A stretch of 64,000 bases of DNA from Agromyces sp. Soil535 (GTDB lineage Bacteria > Actinomycetota > Actinomycetes > Actinomycetales > Microbacteriaceae). Positions within the stretch are counted from its first letter, which is position 1. Every line of letters starts with the position of its first letter. Positions 1 to 9,100 of this stretch are shown here, piece after piece. The position numbers were made by a program, and so were the translations under genes. The DNA lies in NCBI RefSeq assembly GCF_001428255.1, contig NZ_LMRW01000003.1:227683-291682 (forward strand), read 5' to 3'. Below the pieces are notes generated by a model, which saw nothing but the letters and a program-made list of their open reading frames with translations, did not search any database and was not told the origin of the DNA.

Positions 1-192
1 GGGCGGCATCCGGATGTCGGTCAGCACCGCGTGCGGGGAGAGCCGCCGCACGGCGTCGAGCAGCTCGGTCGCGTTGCCCGTGCCCGCGACGACGTCGACC
101 TCGCCGGAGTCCTCCAGCAGGCGACGCACCCCCTCGCGCACGAGGTAGTTGTCCTCGGCGATCACGACGCGGAGGACGTCCGGCTCAGCCAA
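1..192 (-). CDS. Response regulator, receiver domain (partial, runs off window)
   Basis: The 64 visible residues, read leftwards off the window edge, are the start of a CheY-like receiver domain. A beta-strand LRVVIAEDN carries the acidic pair, and the fragment continues to VLTDIRMPP, where the aspartate is the expected phosphorylation site. The start is TTG at 190-192, which overlaps the TGA of the kinase gene by 8 bp, so the two are translationally coupled. The upstream kinase is of the NarX/LiaS class, so a LuxR-type DNA-binding C-terminus is expected but lies outside the window. Confidence 0.88.
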   Translation of the reverse strand, partial: MAEPDVLRVVIAEDNYLVREGVRRLLEDSGEVDVVAGTGNATELLDAVRRLSPHAVLTDIRMPP

Positions 193-2263
193 CGGGCTCC
201 CCCTCACGATCGGCGGGGCGATCGACCGGGCGATCGACGGGCAGCTCGACACGCACGATCGTGCCGGTGGGCTCGTTGGCCGTCACGTTCACCGTGCCCC
301 GCAAGGCGGCGACCCGGTCGCGGATGTTTGCGAGACCCCCGCGCGTCGCCGACGCCGGCGCGAGCGTGCCGATGCCGCATCCGTCGTCGCTGATCGCGAT
401 GCGAAGGCGCCCGTCGTTGCGTGCGAGCCCCACCGACGCATGTGTCGCGTGTGCGTGCTTCGCGGTGTTCGCGAGCGCCTCGCGTACCACGTAGTACGCC
501 GTCGTCTCGACGTCGTCGGGGAACCGCTCGGCCCGCACGGCGGCATCCGCCTCGACGGTCAGCGGAATCGGGAAGCGCGCCACCCCCGACTCGACGGCGG
601 CGACGAGCCCGTTGTCGCTCAGCACGGGTGGGTGGATGCCGCGGGCCAGCTCCCGCAGGTCGGTGAGCGTCTCGCGGGCCTGGTCCTGCAGCTCGACCAG
701 CTCCTCGGCCGTGAGCTGACCCCGCTGCAGCCGGTTGCGGGCGAGTCGCAGCCCAGCGATCTGCGCCACCACGTTCTGCTGGATCCCGTCGTGCAGGTCG
801 CGCTCGAGCCGCTTGCGCTCATCGTCCTGCGCGGCGACCAGCCGCTCCCGCGACGCGGTCAGCTCGTCGAGCTGCTCGGCGAGTTGCGCGGTCAGTCGCA
901 CGTTGGCGACGGATGCCCCTGCCTGGCCCGCGAACGTGCGAAGCAGCGTGCGCTCGGCGTCGCTGTACTCGCCGCGGTGCCGCGGACCGACGTCGATCCG
1001 CCCGAGCGTCTCCTCGCCGCGCACGAGGTCGATGGATTCGACCGCCTCGCCGGCCGGCTCCCCTGAGACCCCCGCTGGTGACTCGGCGAGCGTGCCGTCC
1101 GTCGTGGCCAGCCGGATCCGCACCCACGACGCGTCGAGGCCGTCCTGCACCGCCTCGGCCAGCCGCATGAGCAGGTCGCGCGGCTCGACGGCCTGCTCCA
1201 GCCGCGCGCCGAGCTCGCTGAGCATGGTGAGCTGGCGGTCGCGGTCGCCGAAGAGGGCGCGGTGGATCCATCGCTGCATCCACGCCCGGACCGGCAGCAG
1301 GCAGACGGCGAGCAGGGTGGTGATGAGCACCGCCGGGAGGACCGCGAGCCGATCGGAGAGCAGCACCGCGGGCGTGGCGACGCCGATCGCGTAGACGACC
1401 GTGATGAGCAGGCTCGACGAGCGTGCGACGAGGCGGCTCCTGTCGCCCGGTGCGATGTCGAACGCGCCGTAGCGGAGGATCCCGTGAATCGCGGCAGCCG
1501 GCAACGCGATGAGTGTCGCGTAGACACCGACCTCCGCGAGCCGGTTGCCCGGCAGGAACGTCCACAGCGCGAACGCCGTAATGGCCGCGCCGACCGTGAT
1601 CGCCATGACCCGGGTTCGGGCACGGACCTCGGCCTCCCCGAAGAGGGCGCGGAAGCCGAGCACTCCGACCCCGAGGACCATGGCCGGCCACGGCTGATAC
1701 ACGAGGTAGTACACCGCGGGGGCCGCCCACTCCAGCCAGGGCACCACGAACGGATTCGGGATCGCGTCGCCGGTGGTGCCGGTGTAGGGCGGCATGACGA
1801 CGTGCGCTGTCGTGAGCAGGGTCAGCGGTCCCACGAGCGCCGGAGTCCAGAGGAACGCGACGGCGACCCGCTGCCATCGCCGCTCGACCGAACCGGTCGG
1901 GAAGGTCGCGAAGACGATCAGCAGCGCCGAGGTCGCCGAAGCGTCAGCCGTCAGCCCGACCAGGTTGACGAGCGGGAACCACGGTTGTTGCAGCATCTCC
2001 GGGTTCCGCTGCACGAACGTCTCATACGCCGAACCGACGAGCATCGCGGTGGCGGCCAGGGCGATGAGCAGGGCGATTCGCGACGACGACACCGTGAGGA
2101 GCCACATGCCGAACACGAACAGCGGCAGCACGCCGAGCAGCGGCCAGCCGAGCCCATGATCCGCGCCCGCCTCGATGAACCCGAGCACCACGACGATGTA
2201 GACCAGCGAGGCCGTGCCGATCACGCCCAGCGTTGCGAGCCAACCCCACCTGCGGACCACCAC
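185..2263 (-). CDS. Membrane sensor histidine kinase, NarX/LiaS (HisKA_3) class
   Basis: A 692-residue sensor kinase. Roughly the first 330 residues are hydrophobic with many membrane segments. A GAF-like sensor region follows (about 350-460), starting near LTMLSELGARLEQAV. The HisKA_3 dimerisation helix ERKRLERDLHDG has its phospho-acceptor at His491, and a short HATPase domain (DDGCGIG, GGLANIRDRV) ends the protein. The tail is low-complexity with VDRP repeats. It autophosphorylates and passes the phosphate to the response regulator that overlaps its 3' end. The signal is not evident. The 2264-2460 gap separates it from a divergent gene. Confidence 0.92.
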   Translation of the reverse strand: MVVRRWGWLATLGVIGTASLVYIVVVLGFIEAGADHGLGWPLLGVLPLFVFGMWLLTVSSSRIALLIALAATAMLVGSAYETFVQRNPEMLQQPWFPLVNLVGLTADASATSALLIVFATFPTGSVERRWQRVAVAFLWTPALVGPLTLLTTAHVVMPPYTGTTGDAIPNPFVVPWLEWAAPAVYYLVYQPWPAMVLGVGVLGFRALFGEAEVRARTRVMAITVGAAITAFALWTFLPGNRLAEVGVYATLIALPAAAIHGILRYGAFDIAPGDRSRLVARSSSLLITVVYAIGVATPAVLLSDRLAVLPAVLITTLLAVCLLPVRAWMQRWIHRALFGDRDRQLTMLSELGARLEQAVEPRDLLMRLAEAVQDGLDASWVRIRLATTDGTLAESPAGVSGEPAGEAVESIDLVRGEETLGRIDVGPRHRGEYSDAERTLLRTFAGQAGASVANVRLTAQLAEQLDELTASRERLVAAQDDERKRLERDLHDGIQQNVVAQIAGLRLARNRLQRGQLTAEELVELQDQARETLTDLRELARGIHPPVLSDNGLVAAVESGVARFPIPLTVEADAAVRAERFPDDVETTAYYVVREALANTAKHAHATHASVGLARNDGRLRIAISDDGCGIGTLAPASATRGGLANIRDRVAALRGTVNVTANEPTGTIVRVELPVDRPVDRPADREGEPVG

Positions 2264-2460
2264 AGTCCCATCGTCCTCCTGCCGGGCCGTTCACGGGAGA
2301 GGGCCTTCCTCGATGTCCCTTGGCGGCTGACCCCCATGCAGTGTACGGCCCGCCCCCACCCGGAGTCGGGTTCACCGCCTTCCGGCGATGGATGTCTCCG
2401 ACGAGGGTGAGGTGCGAGCGGATGCCGCGGACGGCCGCCGCACGAACAGGGAGTGACATC

Positions 2461-2928
2461 ATGCGCAGGATCTACTCGGTGATCGCCTGGGTGATCGCCG
2501 GCGGCGTCGTCGTACAGGCCGCGTCGATCGGGTTCGCCTTCGGGGGCGTGCTGAACCACGTGCAGGAGGGCGGCGTGGTCGACAAGGCCCTCATCGAGAG
2601 CGACCAGTCGGGGTTCACCGGCCAGCTCGGCTTCTGGATCCACGAGATCGGCGGCGGGGTCGTCATCCCGCTCGCCGCGGTCGCGCTGCTCGTCGTCTCG
2701 TTCTTCGTGCGGGCGCGCGGCGCCCGGTTGTGGGCGGCGATCGTGCTCGGACTCGTCGCGCTCCAGGCCACGCTCGGGTACGCGATCACCGACGTGCCGT
2801 ACATCGGCCTCATCCACGGTGCCAACGCGCTGGCCGTGCTCGCCGCTTCGGTGATCGCCGCCCTGCGCGTCGGGCGGATGGCGCGAACCCGCGTCGAGGA
2901 GGCGACCTCGGATGCCGTCGCGGCGTGA
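2461..2928 (+). CDS. Small four-helix membrane protein upstream of multicopper oxidase
   Basis: A 155-residue integral membrane protein with about four hydrophobic segments (near residues 5-28, 60-80, 88-105 and 115-135). ATG 2461 follows a GGGAG ribosome site. A longer in-frame ORF starts further upstream but its extra N-terminus is unlike a membrane protein. The 3' end overlaps the next gene by 17 bp, so it is almost certainly co-translated with the multicopper oxidase and may act with it at the membrane. I do not recognise a named family. Confidence 0.8.
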   Translation: MRRIYSVIAWVIAGGVVVQAASIGFAFGGVLNHVQEGGVVDKALIESDQSGFTGQLGFWIHEIGGGVVIPLAAVALLVVSFFVRARGARLWAAIVLGLVALQATLGYAITDVPYIGLIHGANALAVLAASVIAALRVGRMARTRVEEATSDAVAA

Positions 2929-4423
2929 GCTCTTCAGGCGGGCCGTGATCGGCACCGCGGTGATCACCGCGGTCGGGGCCGGCACGCTCGCGTGGAGCTC
3001 CACGCTGCTCGGCGAGTACTCGGTCATGGACATGGGCGACGGCCACGCCGACCACGGCGGGCACGAGGCCGGGGCATCCGAGACATCCGTGGCGTCCGGC
3101 ACCGTCGGCGGGTCCGGCGAGGTCAGTGTCACGGCGCTGACGGCGGAGGCCGACCGGCCGGCCGACGTGCACGTCGAGCTCGTGGCCCGACAGGAGACCA
3201 TCGACGTGCCCGGCGGCCGACCGATCGAGGGCTACACCGTGAACGGCACGTCGCCCGGGCCAGAGATCCGCGCGCGGCAGGGCGACCTCGTCGAGGTCGA
3301 GTTCGTGAACGAGTCGGTGACGGATGGCGCGACGCTGCACTGGCACGGCATCGACGTGCCGAACGCGGCCGACGGCGTCGCCGGCATCACGCAGGACGCG
3401 GTGCCCGTCGGCGGCCGCTTCACCTACCGGTTCGAGGCCACGGATGCCGGGACGTACTGGTACCACTCGCACCAGGTGTCGCACGAGCAGGTCGAGCGCG
3501 GACTGCTCGGAGCGGTCGTCATCGAGCCGGCCGGGCAGCCGGCGTCGCCGGCCGATGGCACCTCCGACGTCGACGTCGTCGCGATGCTGCACCTCTACGG
3601 CGGCCAGCACACGCTGAACGGGCGGGCGAAGGACGAGCACGTGGCGGCCGAGCCCGGCTCGACCGTGCGGGTGCGCGTCGTCAACACCGACCAGGGCACG
3701 GCGGCCGTGTGGTCGGACGGACCCTTCCGCGTGGTCGCGACCGACGGCCATGACGTGAACCAGCCGTCCGAGGTCGAGGGGCAGCGGGTGCTCATGCCCG
3801 CTGGGGGCCGCGCGGATGTCGCGGTGCGCGCGCCGGAGCACGGCACCGTGCGCCTGCACGTCGGCGGCGCCCGCAGCATCCTCATCGGCGACCCGGACGC
3901 GACCGCTCCGCCGTCACCGCAGCCGTCGGAGACGCTCGACCTGCTCGCCTACGGCGCGCCGGCACCGCTGGGCTTCGACCCCGCGTCGGCCGACCGCACG
4001 TACGACTACGTGATCGGTCGCCGATTCGGCATCATCGACGGCCGCCCGGGCAACTTCTGGACGATCAACGGGCGCATGTTCCCCGACGTGCCGATGTTCC
4101 ACGTGGCCGAGGGCGATGTGGTGCGGATGCGCATCGTCAACGACACGGGCGACGTGCATCCGATGCACCTGCACGGCCACCACGTCGTGGTGCTCTCACG
4201 CGACGGCGTCGCGGCATCCGGAAGCCCGTGGTGGGTCGACTCGCTCGATGTGCGACCGGGCGAGTCCTACGAGATCGCCTTCGTCGCCGACAACCCGGGC
4301 ATCTGGAGCGACCACTGCCACACCCTCTCCCACGCGGTCGACGGCCTCGTCACCCATGTCATGTACGAGGGCGTCACGACGCCCTTCACGATCAACGGCG
4401 CCGCGGGCAACCAGCCCGAGTAA
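2912..4423 (+). CDS. Multicopper oxidase, Tat-type N-terminus
   Basis: A 503-residue cupredoxin-fold oxidase. All four copper-ligand clusters are visible: HWHG at 143-146, HSH at 185-187, HPMHLHGH at 416-423 and HCHTLSH at 468-474, in which Cys469 is the type 1 ligand. The N-terminus SRRELFRRAVIGTA followed by a hydrophobic stretch looks like a Tat signal or signal anchor, so export in folded, copper-loaded form is likely. A His/Asp/Met-rich segment (about residues 35-55) may bind metal. Members of this family oxidise Cu(I), phenols or similar substrates; the substrate here is unknown. Confidence 0.9.
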   Translation: MPSRRELFRRAVIGTAVITAVGAGTLAWSSTLLGEYSVMDMGDGHADHGGHEAGASETSVASGTVGGSGEVSVTALTAEADRPADVHVELVARQETIDVPGGRPIEGYTVNGTSPGPEIRARQGDLVEVEFVNESVTDGATLHWHGIDVPNAADGVAGITQDAVPVGGRFTYRFEATDAGTYWYHSHQVSHEQVERGLLGAVVIEPAGQPASPADGTSDVDVVAMLHLYGGQHTLNGRAKDEHVAAEPGSTVRVRVVNTDQGTAAVWSDGPFRVVATDGHDVNQPSEVEGQRVLMPAGGRADVAVRAPEHGTVRLHVGGARSILIGDPDATAPPSPQPSETLDLLAYGAPAPLGFDPASADRTYDYVIGRRFGIIDGRPGNFWTINGRMFPDVPMFHVAEGDVVRMRIVNDTGDVHPMHLHGHHVVVLSRDGVAASGSPWWVDSLDVRPGESYEIAFVADNPGIWSDHCHTLSHAVDGLVTHVMYEGVTTPFTINGAAGNQPE

Positions 4424-4459
4424 TGACGCGCACCTCGAGGTGGACTCGAGCACATCTAG

Positions 4460-4486
4460 ATTCCACGGAATATAATTCCGCGGAAT
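4460..4486 (+). promoter_or_regulatory. Tandem palindromic operator enclosing a TATAAT -10 box
   Basis: Two near-identical 12-mers, ATTCCACGGAAT (4460-4471) and ATTCCGCGGAAT (4475-4486), start 15 bp apart; the second is a perfect palindrome. A consensus TATAAT at 4471-4476 lies between and partly inside them. A regulator bound here would block the promoter of the MarR gene that begins just downstream, so autorepression is the simple reading. No convincing -35 box is visible. Confidence 0.7.
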
Positions 4487-4502
4487 CCAGTTGCATCAGA
4501 GC

Positions 4503-4958
4503 ATGAGCGATGCAACCGACTTCTTCGACGCCGTGGTGCGGTACGAGATCGACCTCTGGAATGCCGTCGACACGGCCCTGCAGGAGACCCATGGACTTGC
4601 GCTGGGCCGCTTCCAAGCCCTTCGGGTGCTGTACGAGCGCGGCGGCGATGGTCGCGTGCAGGATGTCGCAGGCGACCTGCACATCACGATCGGCGCGGCG
4701 AGCAAGCTCGTCGACCGGCTCGAGCACGACGGCACCGCACGGCGCCAGCCGAACCCGAACGACCGTCGTTCCTCGCTGATCGCGTTGACTGCCGAGGGAC
4801 GCCGTGTGCACGACGCCGCGTCGACGACGTTCGAGGCGGCGCTGCACGCCAGCCTGCCTGCCCGCCACGGCGACGGCGGGCTCGCCCGCCTGACGGCGAA
4901 GCTGCAGCAACTCCGCAGTCATCTCGAGATCGCAGCCGGCGCGGGGGTGACTGCATGA
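4503..4958 (+). CDS. MarR-family transcriptional regulator
   Basis: A 151-residue winged-helix regulator. The recognition region VQDVAGDLHITIGAASKLVDRLEHDG and the wing RQPNPNDRRSSLIALTAEG are typical of MarR. An in-frame TTG at 4491 is an alternative start and would give a nearly leaderless message from the TATAAT at 4471; ATG 4503 is preferred. Its stop overlaps the next start as ATGA, so it forms an operon with the quinone oxidoreductase it probably controls. Confidence 0.9.
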   Translation: MSDATDFFDAVVRYEIDLWNAVDTALQETHGLALGRFQALRVLYERGGDGRVQDVAGDLHITIGAASKLVDRLEHDGTARRQPNPNDRRSSLIALTAEGRRVHDAASTTFEAALHASLPARHGDGGLARLTAKLQQLRSHLEIAAGAGVTA

Positions 4959-5935
4959 CCGGGACGATGCGCGCCGTGGTCGTCGACGCGCCCGGCGCGC
5001 CCGAGGTGCTCCAGCTCCGCACGGTGCCGATCCCCGAGCCGGCCCCGGGTCAGGTCCTGATCCGCGTGAAGGCGTTCGGCCTCAACCGATCGGAGCTGCA
5101 CTTCCGGCAGGGCCTCGCGTACTCGGGCAGCTTCCCCCGGATTCCGGGGATCGAAGCCACCGGGATCGTCGAGGCGGCACCGGGCGGCGAGTTCCCCGTC
5201 GGCACCCAGGTCGCGACGATGATGGGCGGCATGGGCCGCGAGTTCGACGGCGGCTACGCGGAGTTCGTGACCGTTCCTGTTCGCCAGGTCATCCCGTTCC
5301 ACAGCGACCTCCCCTGGGCGACCCTCGGCGCGGTGCCCGAGATGCTGCAGACCGCATCCGGCTCGCTCGACGTGGGGCTGCAGGCGACCGCCGGCCAGAC
5401 GCTCCTCATCCGCGGCGGCACGTCGTCGGTCGGCATGGCGCTGGCGGTGCTCGCCAAGCTCCGCGGCATGACCGTGATCTCCACCACGCGTCGACCAGAG
5501 AAGGCCGCAGCACTCGAGCGACTCGGCGTCGACCACGTGGTCATCGACGACGGCAAGATCGCAGCGCGAGTGCGCGAGCTCGTGCCCGGCGGCGTCGACG
5601 GCGCCGTCGAGCTGGTCGGCGTGAACGTGATGCGCGACACCCTTCGGGCGACGCGCGCAGGCGGCACCGTCTGCTTCACCGGCATGCTCTCCGACGAGTG
5701 GACGATCCACGAGTTCTACCCGATGGACTGGCTCCCGAACGGCGTGCGCCTCACCGCCTACTCCGGTGGGGCCGCCGACCTCGCTCCCGAAACGCTCCAG
5801 GGCTTCCTCGACGCCGTCGCCGCGGGCCATGCCGTCGTCCCCGTGGGCCGCACCTACCGGCTCGACGAGATCGTCCAGGCGCACCACGACCTCGAGCAGA
5901 ACGCGGTCGGCGGCAAGGGCGTCGTCGTCGTCTGA
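4955..5935 (+). CDS. Zinc-type alcohol dehydrogenase / NADPH:quinone oxidoreductase family
   Basis: A 326-residue medium-chain dehydrogenase/reductase of the quinone oxidoreductase type. The N-terminal GroES-like fold (PAPGQVLIRVKAFGLNRSELHFRQG) is followed by a Rossmann domain with LLIRGGTSSVGMALAVLAKLRG as the NADPH loop. The cysteine/histidine set for catalytic zinc is absent, as expected for zeta-crystallin-like members. Such enzymes reduce quinones or enones with NADPH. Co-transcription with MarR suggests induction by an electrophilic or phenolic compound. Confidence 0.9.
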   Translation: MTGTMRAVVVDAPGAPEVLQLRTVPIPEPAPGQVLIRVKAFGLNRSELHFRQGLAYSGSFPRIPGIEATGIVEAAPGGEFPVGTQVATMMGGMGREFDGGYAEFVTVPVRQVIPFHSDLPWATLGAVPEMLQTASGSLDVGLQATAGQTLLIRGGTSSVGMALAVLAKLRGMTVISTTRRPEKAAALERLGVDHVVIDDGKIAARVRELVPGGVDGAVELVGVNVMRDTLRATRAGGTVCFTGMLSDEWTIHEFYPMDWLPNGVRLTAYSGGAADLAPETLQGFLDAVAAGHAVVPVGRTYRLDEIVQAHHDLEQNAVGGKGVVVV

Positions 5936-5968
5936 CCCGGCCGTCAACCGCGAACGAAGGAGCCTCGC

Positions 5969-6130
5969 ATGTCCTGGATGGCCGAGATGGCCTCGTACCG
6001 AAACCTGGGCGAGCTGCGCCGTCGCCACCGCGACCTCGACCTCGAACTACGCTCGCCCTCCGCGGGCGATGAAGCTGAGAGCGAGCGAGCGGATGCCGCG
6101 GCAACGCCGTCTACTTCACCGTCACGGTGA
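5969..6130 (+). CDS. Small hypothetical protein, 53 aa
   Basis: An ORF of 53 residues beginning MSWMAEMASYRNLGEL, rich in Arg, Asp and Glu. It is supported by AAGGAG at 5957-5962, exactly 6 nt before ATG 5969, and lies 33 bp after the oxidoreductase. Its last 20 bp overlap the 3' end of the large convergent gene. I recognise no family. The strong ribosome site is the main reason to believe it is translated. Confidence 0.55.
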   Translation: MSWMAEMASYRNLGELRRRHRDLDLELRSPSAGDEAESERADAAATPSTSPSR

Positions 6131-9100
6131 TCGGCTCGCTGACGGTGACCCCCGCCGCGTTCCGGAACTCGACGACATACCCATGCGAGCCCTTCGACGC
6201 ACCCGTCACCGCGAGTTCCGCGCGCTGCGCCTCGGGACTCGCAGCCACGAGTCCACCCTCGGCCACCACGACTCCGTCTTCCAGGAAGCGGTATGACGTC
6301 GCATTCGTGCCCCACCACATGTTCGCCGTGACGACATAGTCGCCGTTCCTGTCCCGGTTGTCATGCGAGAGCCTGGGCATTCCGGGATTGGCGTCCTTCA
6401 CGACGACGGTGAGGGATTCCGTCCGCGTCTCGCCCTTCGAGTTCGCGAGCACTCCGACGTACTGGTAGATGCCGTTCGGCAGTCCGGAGATGTGGACGGA
6501 GGCGGTCTGCGCCTCGGGCGTGGCCGACGTGAGTGCGGTCGTCGAGACGAGCTCGCCGTTCTCGTACAGCCGGAACGACGTGGCGTTCTGCCCCCACCAC
6601 AGGTTCATCGTGATTCGGAAGTCGCCGTCGAGCAGCCCGGTGTCCCAGCCATTGTCCGACGAGAGCACGGCCTTCGCGGGCGGTGCGGCGGCCCCGTCGG
6701 CCGGGGGGCTCACGGTGACCGTCGCGGTGGCGGTGAGCTCGGTTCCCTCGACGACGCCGTCCACGGTGAACGTGCCGGGCTCGGCGTACGCCGACGGATC
6801 GACGAACGGCCAGGTCACCCCGCGGGTCTCGGTCGTTCCGTCGCTCAGCGCGACGGTCACCGAGGCCGGCAGCGCAGGCGCCTGACCCGCTTCGGTTCCC
6901 ACCGCGACAGGCTCGACCGAGATCACCGTGATCGGCTTCGGCACGACGGTCACCGTCGCCGTCGCCTGCGCCTCGGTGCCGGCGATCGACCCGCCCACCG
7001 TGAAGGTGCCCGCCTCGGCGAACGCCGACGGATCGATGGGCTCCCACTCGACGGCGCGGGCCTCGCCCGCACCGCTCACGAGCGTGACATCCACCTCGGC
7101 CGGCAGCTGCGGGGCGGTCCCCGCTTCGGTCTCCACCGCCACCGGCTCCACCGAGGCCACGTCGAAGGAGAAGCGCGTGTCGAGCAGTGTGGCGACGGAT
7201 GCACCGCGGTTGTTGTTCCCGGCGGCGAAGATGCCCGCGTCGAGCTTCGCGGTCGCGCTGGCGAGCGGGACGGAGGCGAGCTTCGTCCAGGGGTCGGTGG
7301 GCGCCTTGCGGAAGTAGCCCGTCATGCTGGTGCTGCTCGTGTATTCGAGCTTGACGTACGCGGGCCAGGTCGCGGCCGGCACGCCGGTGGTCTGGGTGTC
7401 GATGTATCCGTTGTTGTTGGAGTCGTACTGCAGGTAGCCGCCTGCGGGGCTGAGCACGACGAGCGCGTAGGCCTTGGCGCTGGCCTTCCCTGCACGCGAG
7501 AGGTCGTTCCGCACGATGAGGCCCGTCCTCGGATCCGAGTTGTTCCCCTTCTCGACCGACGGCACGTAGGTCTCGATGGTGTCGCCGACCGCGAGCACTT
7601 CGGGTTGGAAGATGACGCTCAGGTTGTCCTTCGTCGTCCAGGCGCCGTCGTTGGCGTCGGAGATCCTGAAGGATGCCCCGTCGCCGTCGCAGAACGACGC
7701 GTTGGTCTCGGTGCCCCACGCGGCCGACGACCACGGCGCCTGCACGGTCTGGTTCGCGCACGATGTTGCGGTGAACGTCACCGTGTACGTGCGCGTGACA
7801 CCGGGGTTCTCGGCGGTCACGGTCACCGTGGCATGGGCCAGGTCGGTGCTCGTCGCCACGGTCGCGGCAGCGTTCGTGGCGGTCGCGGCGACGCTCGGGG
7901 CGCTCCCCCACGCTCCGGTGTCGACGGTGTAGGCGAGCACGTCGGGGCTGAAGCCCGGCACGGCGGCGCCGTTCACGGTGAGGCCGCTGAGCGAGGCATC
8001 CCACGATCGCGGGTCGACGACGAACGCCAGCACGTACTGCTTGGTCACGGCGGTGTCCTCGGCGGTCACCGTGATCGAGACGGACTTCGCATCGGCATCG
8101 TAGGCCCCGACCTGCACGCTCGCCTTGGAGTCGGCCGCCGTCGCCGTGACCGTCGGCGTCGCGCCGGGCAGCAGCTGCAGGTCGTCGTACTGCGCGACGG
8201 TGGGGTCGAAGCCGGCGAGCGGCACACCGTCGACCGTGATGGATGCCAGCGTGGCATCCGTGCTGGGGGCCACGAACGCGACGCGGTAGGTCTGCGCGGC
8301 CACCACGTCGTTTCCTTCGAGCGCTTCCACCGTGACGTGCGCGAACGGCGTCGATGCGGTAGCCGGCGAGACGGTCACGCGCGCCGCCGCGTCGACCGCG
8401 GTGGCGGTGACCGTGCGGCCGGCAGACTGACTCGCGACGACGGAGTAGCTCCAGGTTTCGGGCGAGAACCCGCCGACGGTCACGCCGTCGATCTGCAGGT
8501 CGCTGAGCTTCGTCGCCGCGCTGGCCCCGTAGCCGAAGATCTCGACCTCCGCGATCGACTGCCACGTCGAGGTCGTTGTCGTGAGGTCGAGTCGCATCGC
8601 GGTGGTCGGCGGCAGCGACGAGACGTCGAGCTCGACGACCGGCGCGGCGCCCGAGGCATCCTGCGCGACGGATGCCTCGACCCCGGCACTCACCCACGCG
8701 CCCGCCGCGTCGCGGTACTGCACCGCGATCTTCGACGGCCAGGTCGCGGTCGAGCCGTCCTTGTAGGTGTGCACGACGACGTGATCGAGCGTGCGCGGCT
8801 CGGCCCAGGTGTAGCTCAGCCAGCTCGCGAGCGGGTACTTGCCGCCCGCGACCCAGTCGTCCCAGCCCTTCGCGACGACGCCGTCGTTCGTGGTCGCTGC
8901 GAGGGTCGGGCGGCTCGATGCCCCGGCGGTCGCTCCGGTGGCGACGTTGAACAGCCCATGCCCCTCGACCTGGAGGGTGCGCGTGAAGGTGCGACCGGCG
9001 GTGAAGCCGTCGCTCGCGGCGAGCGTGCCGACGATCTGCTGCGCACCGGGCGTCGTGAACACGGTGCGGTTCCACTGCACCGCGACATCCGTCACGGTGT

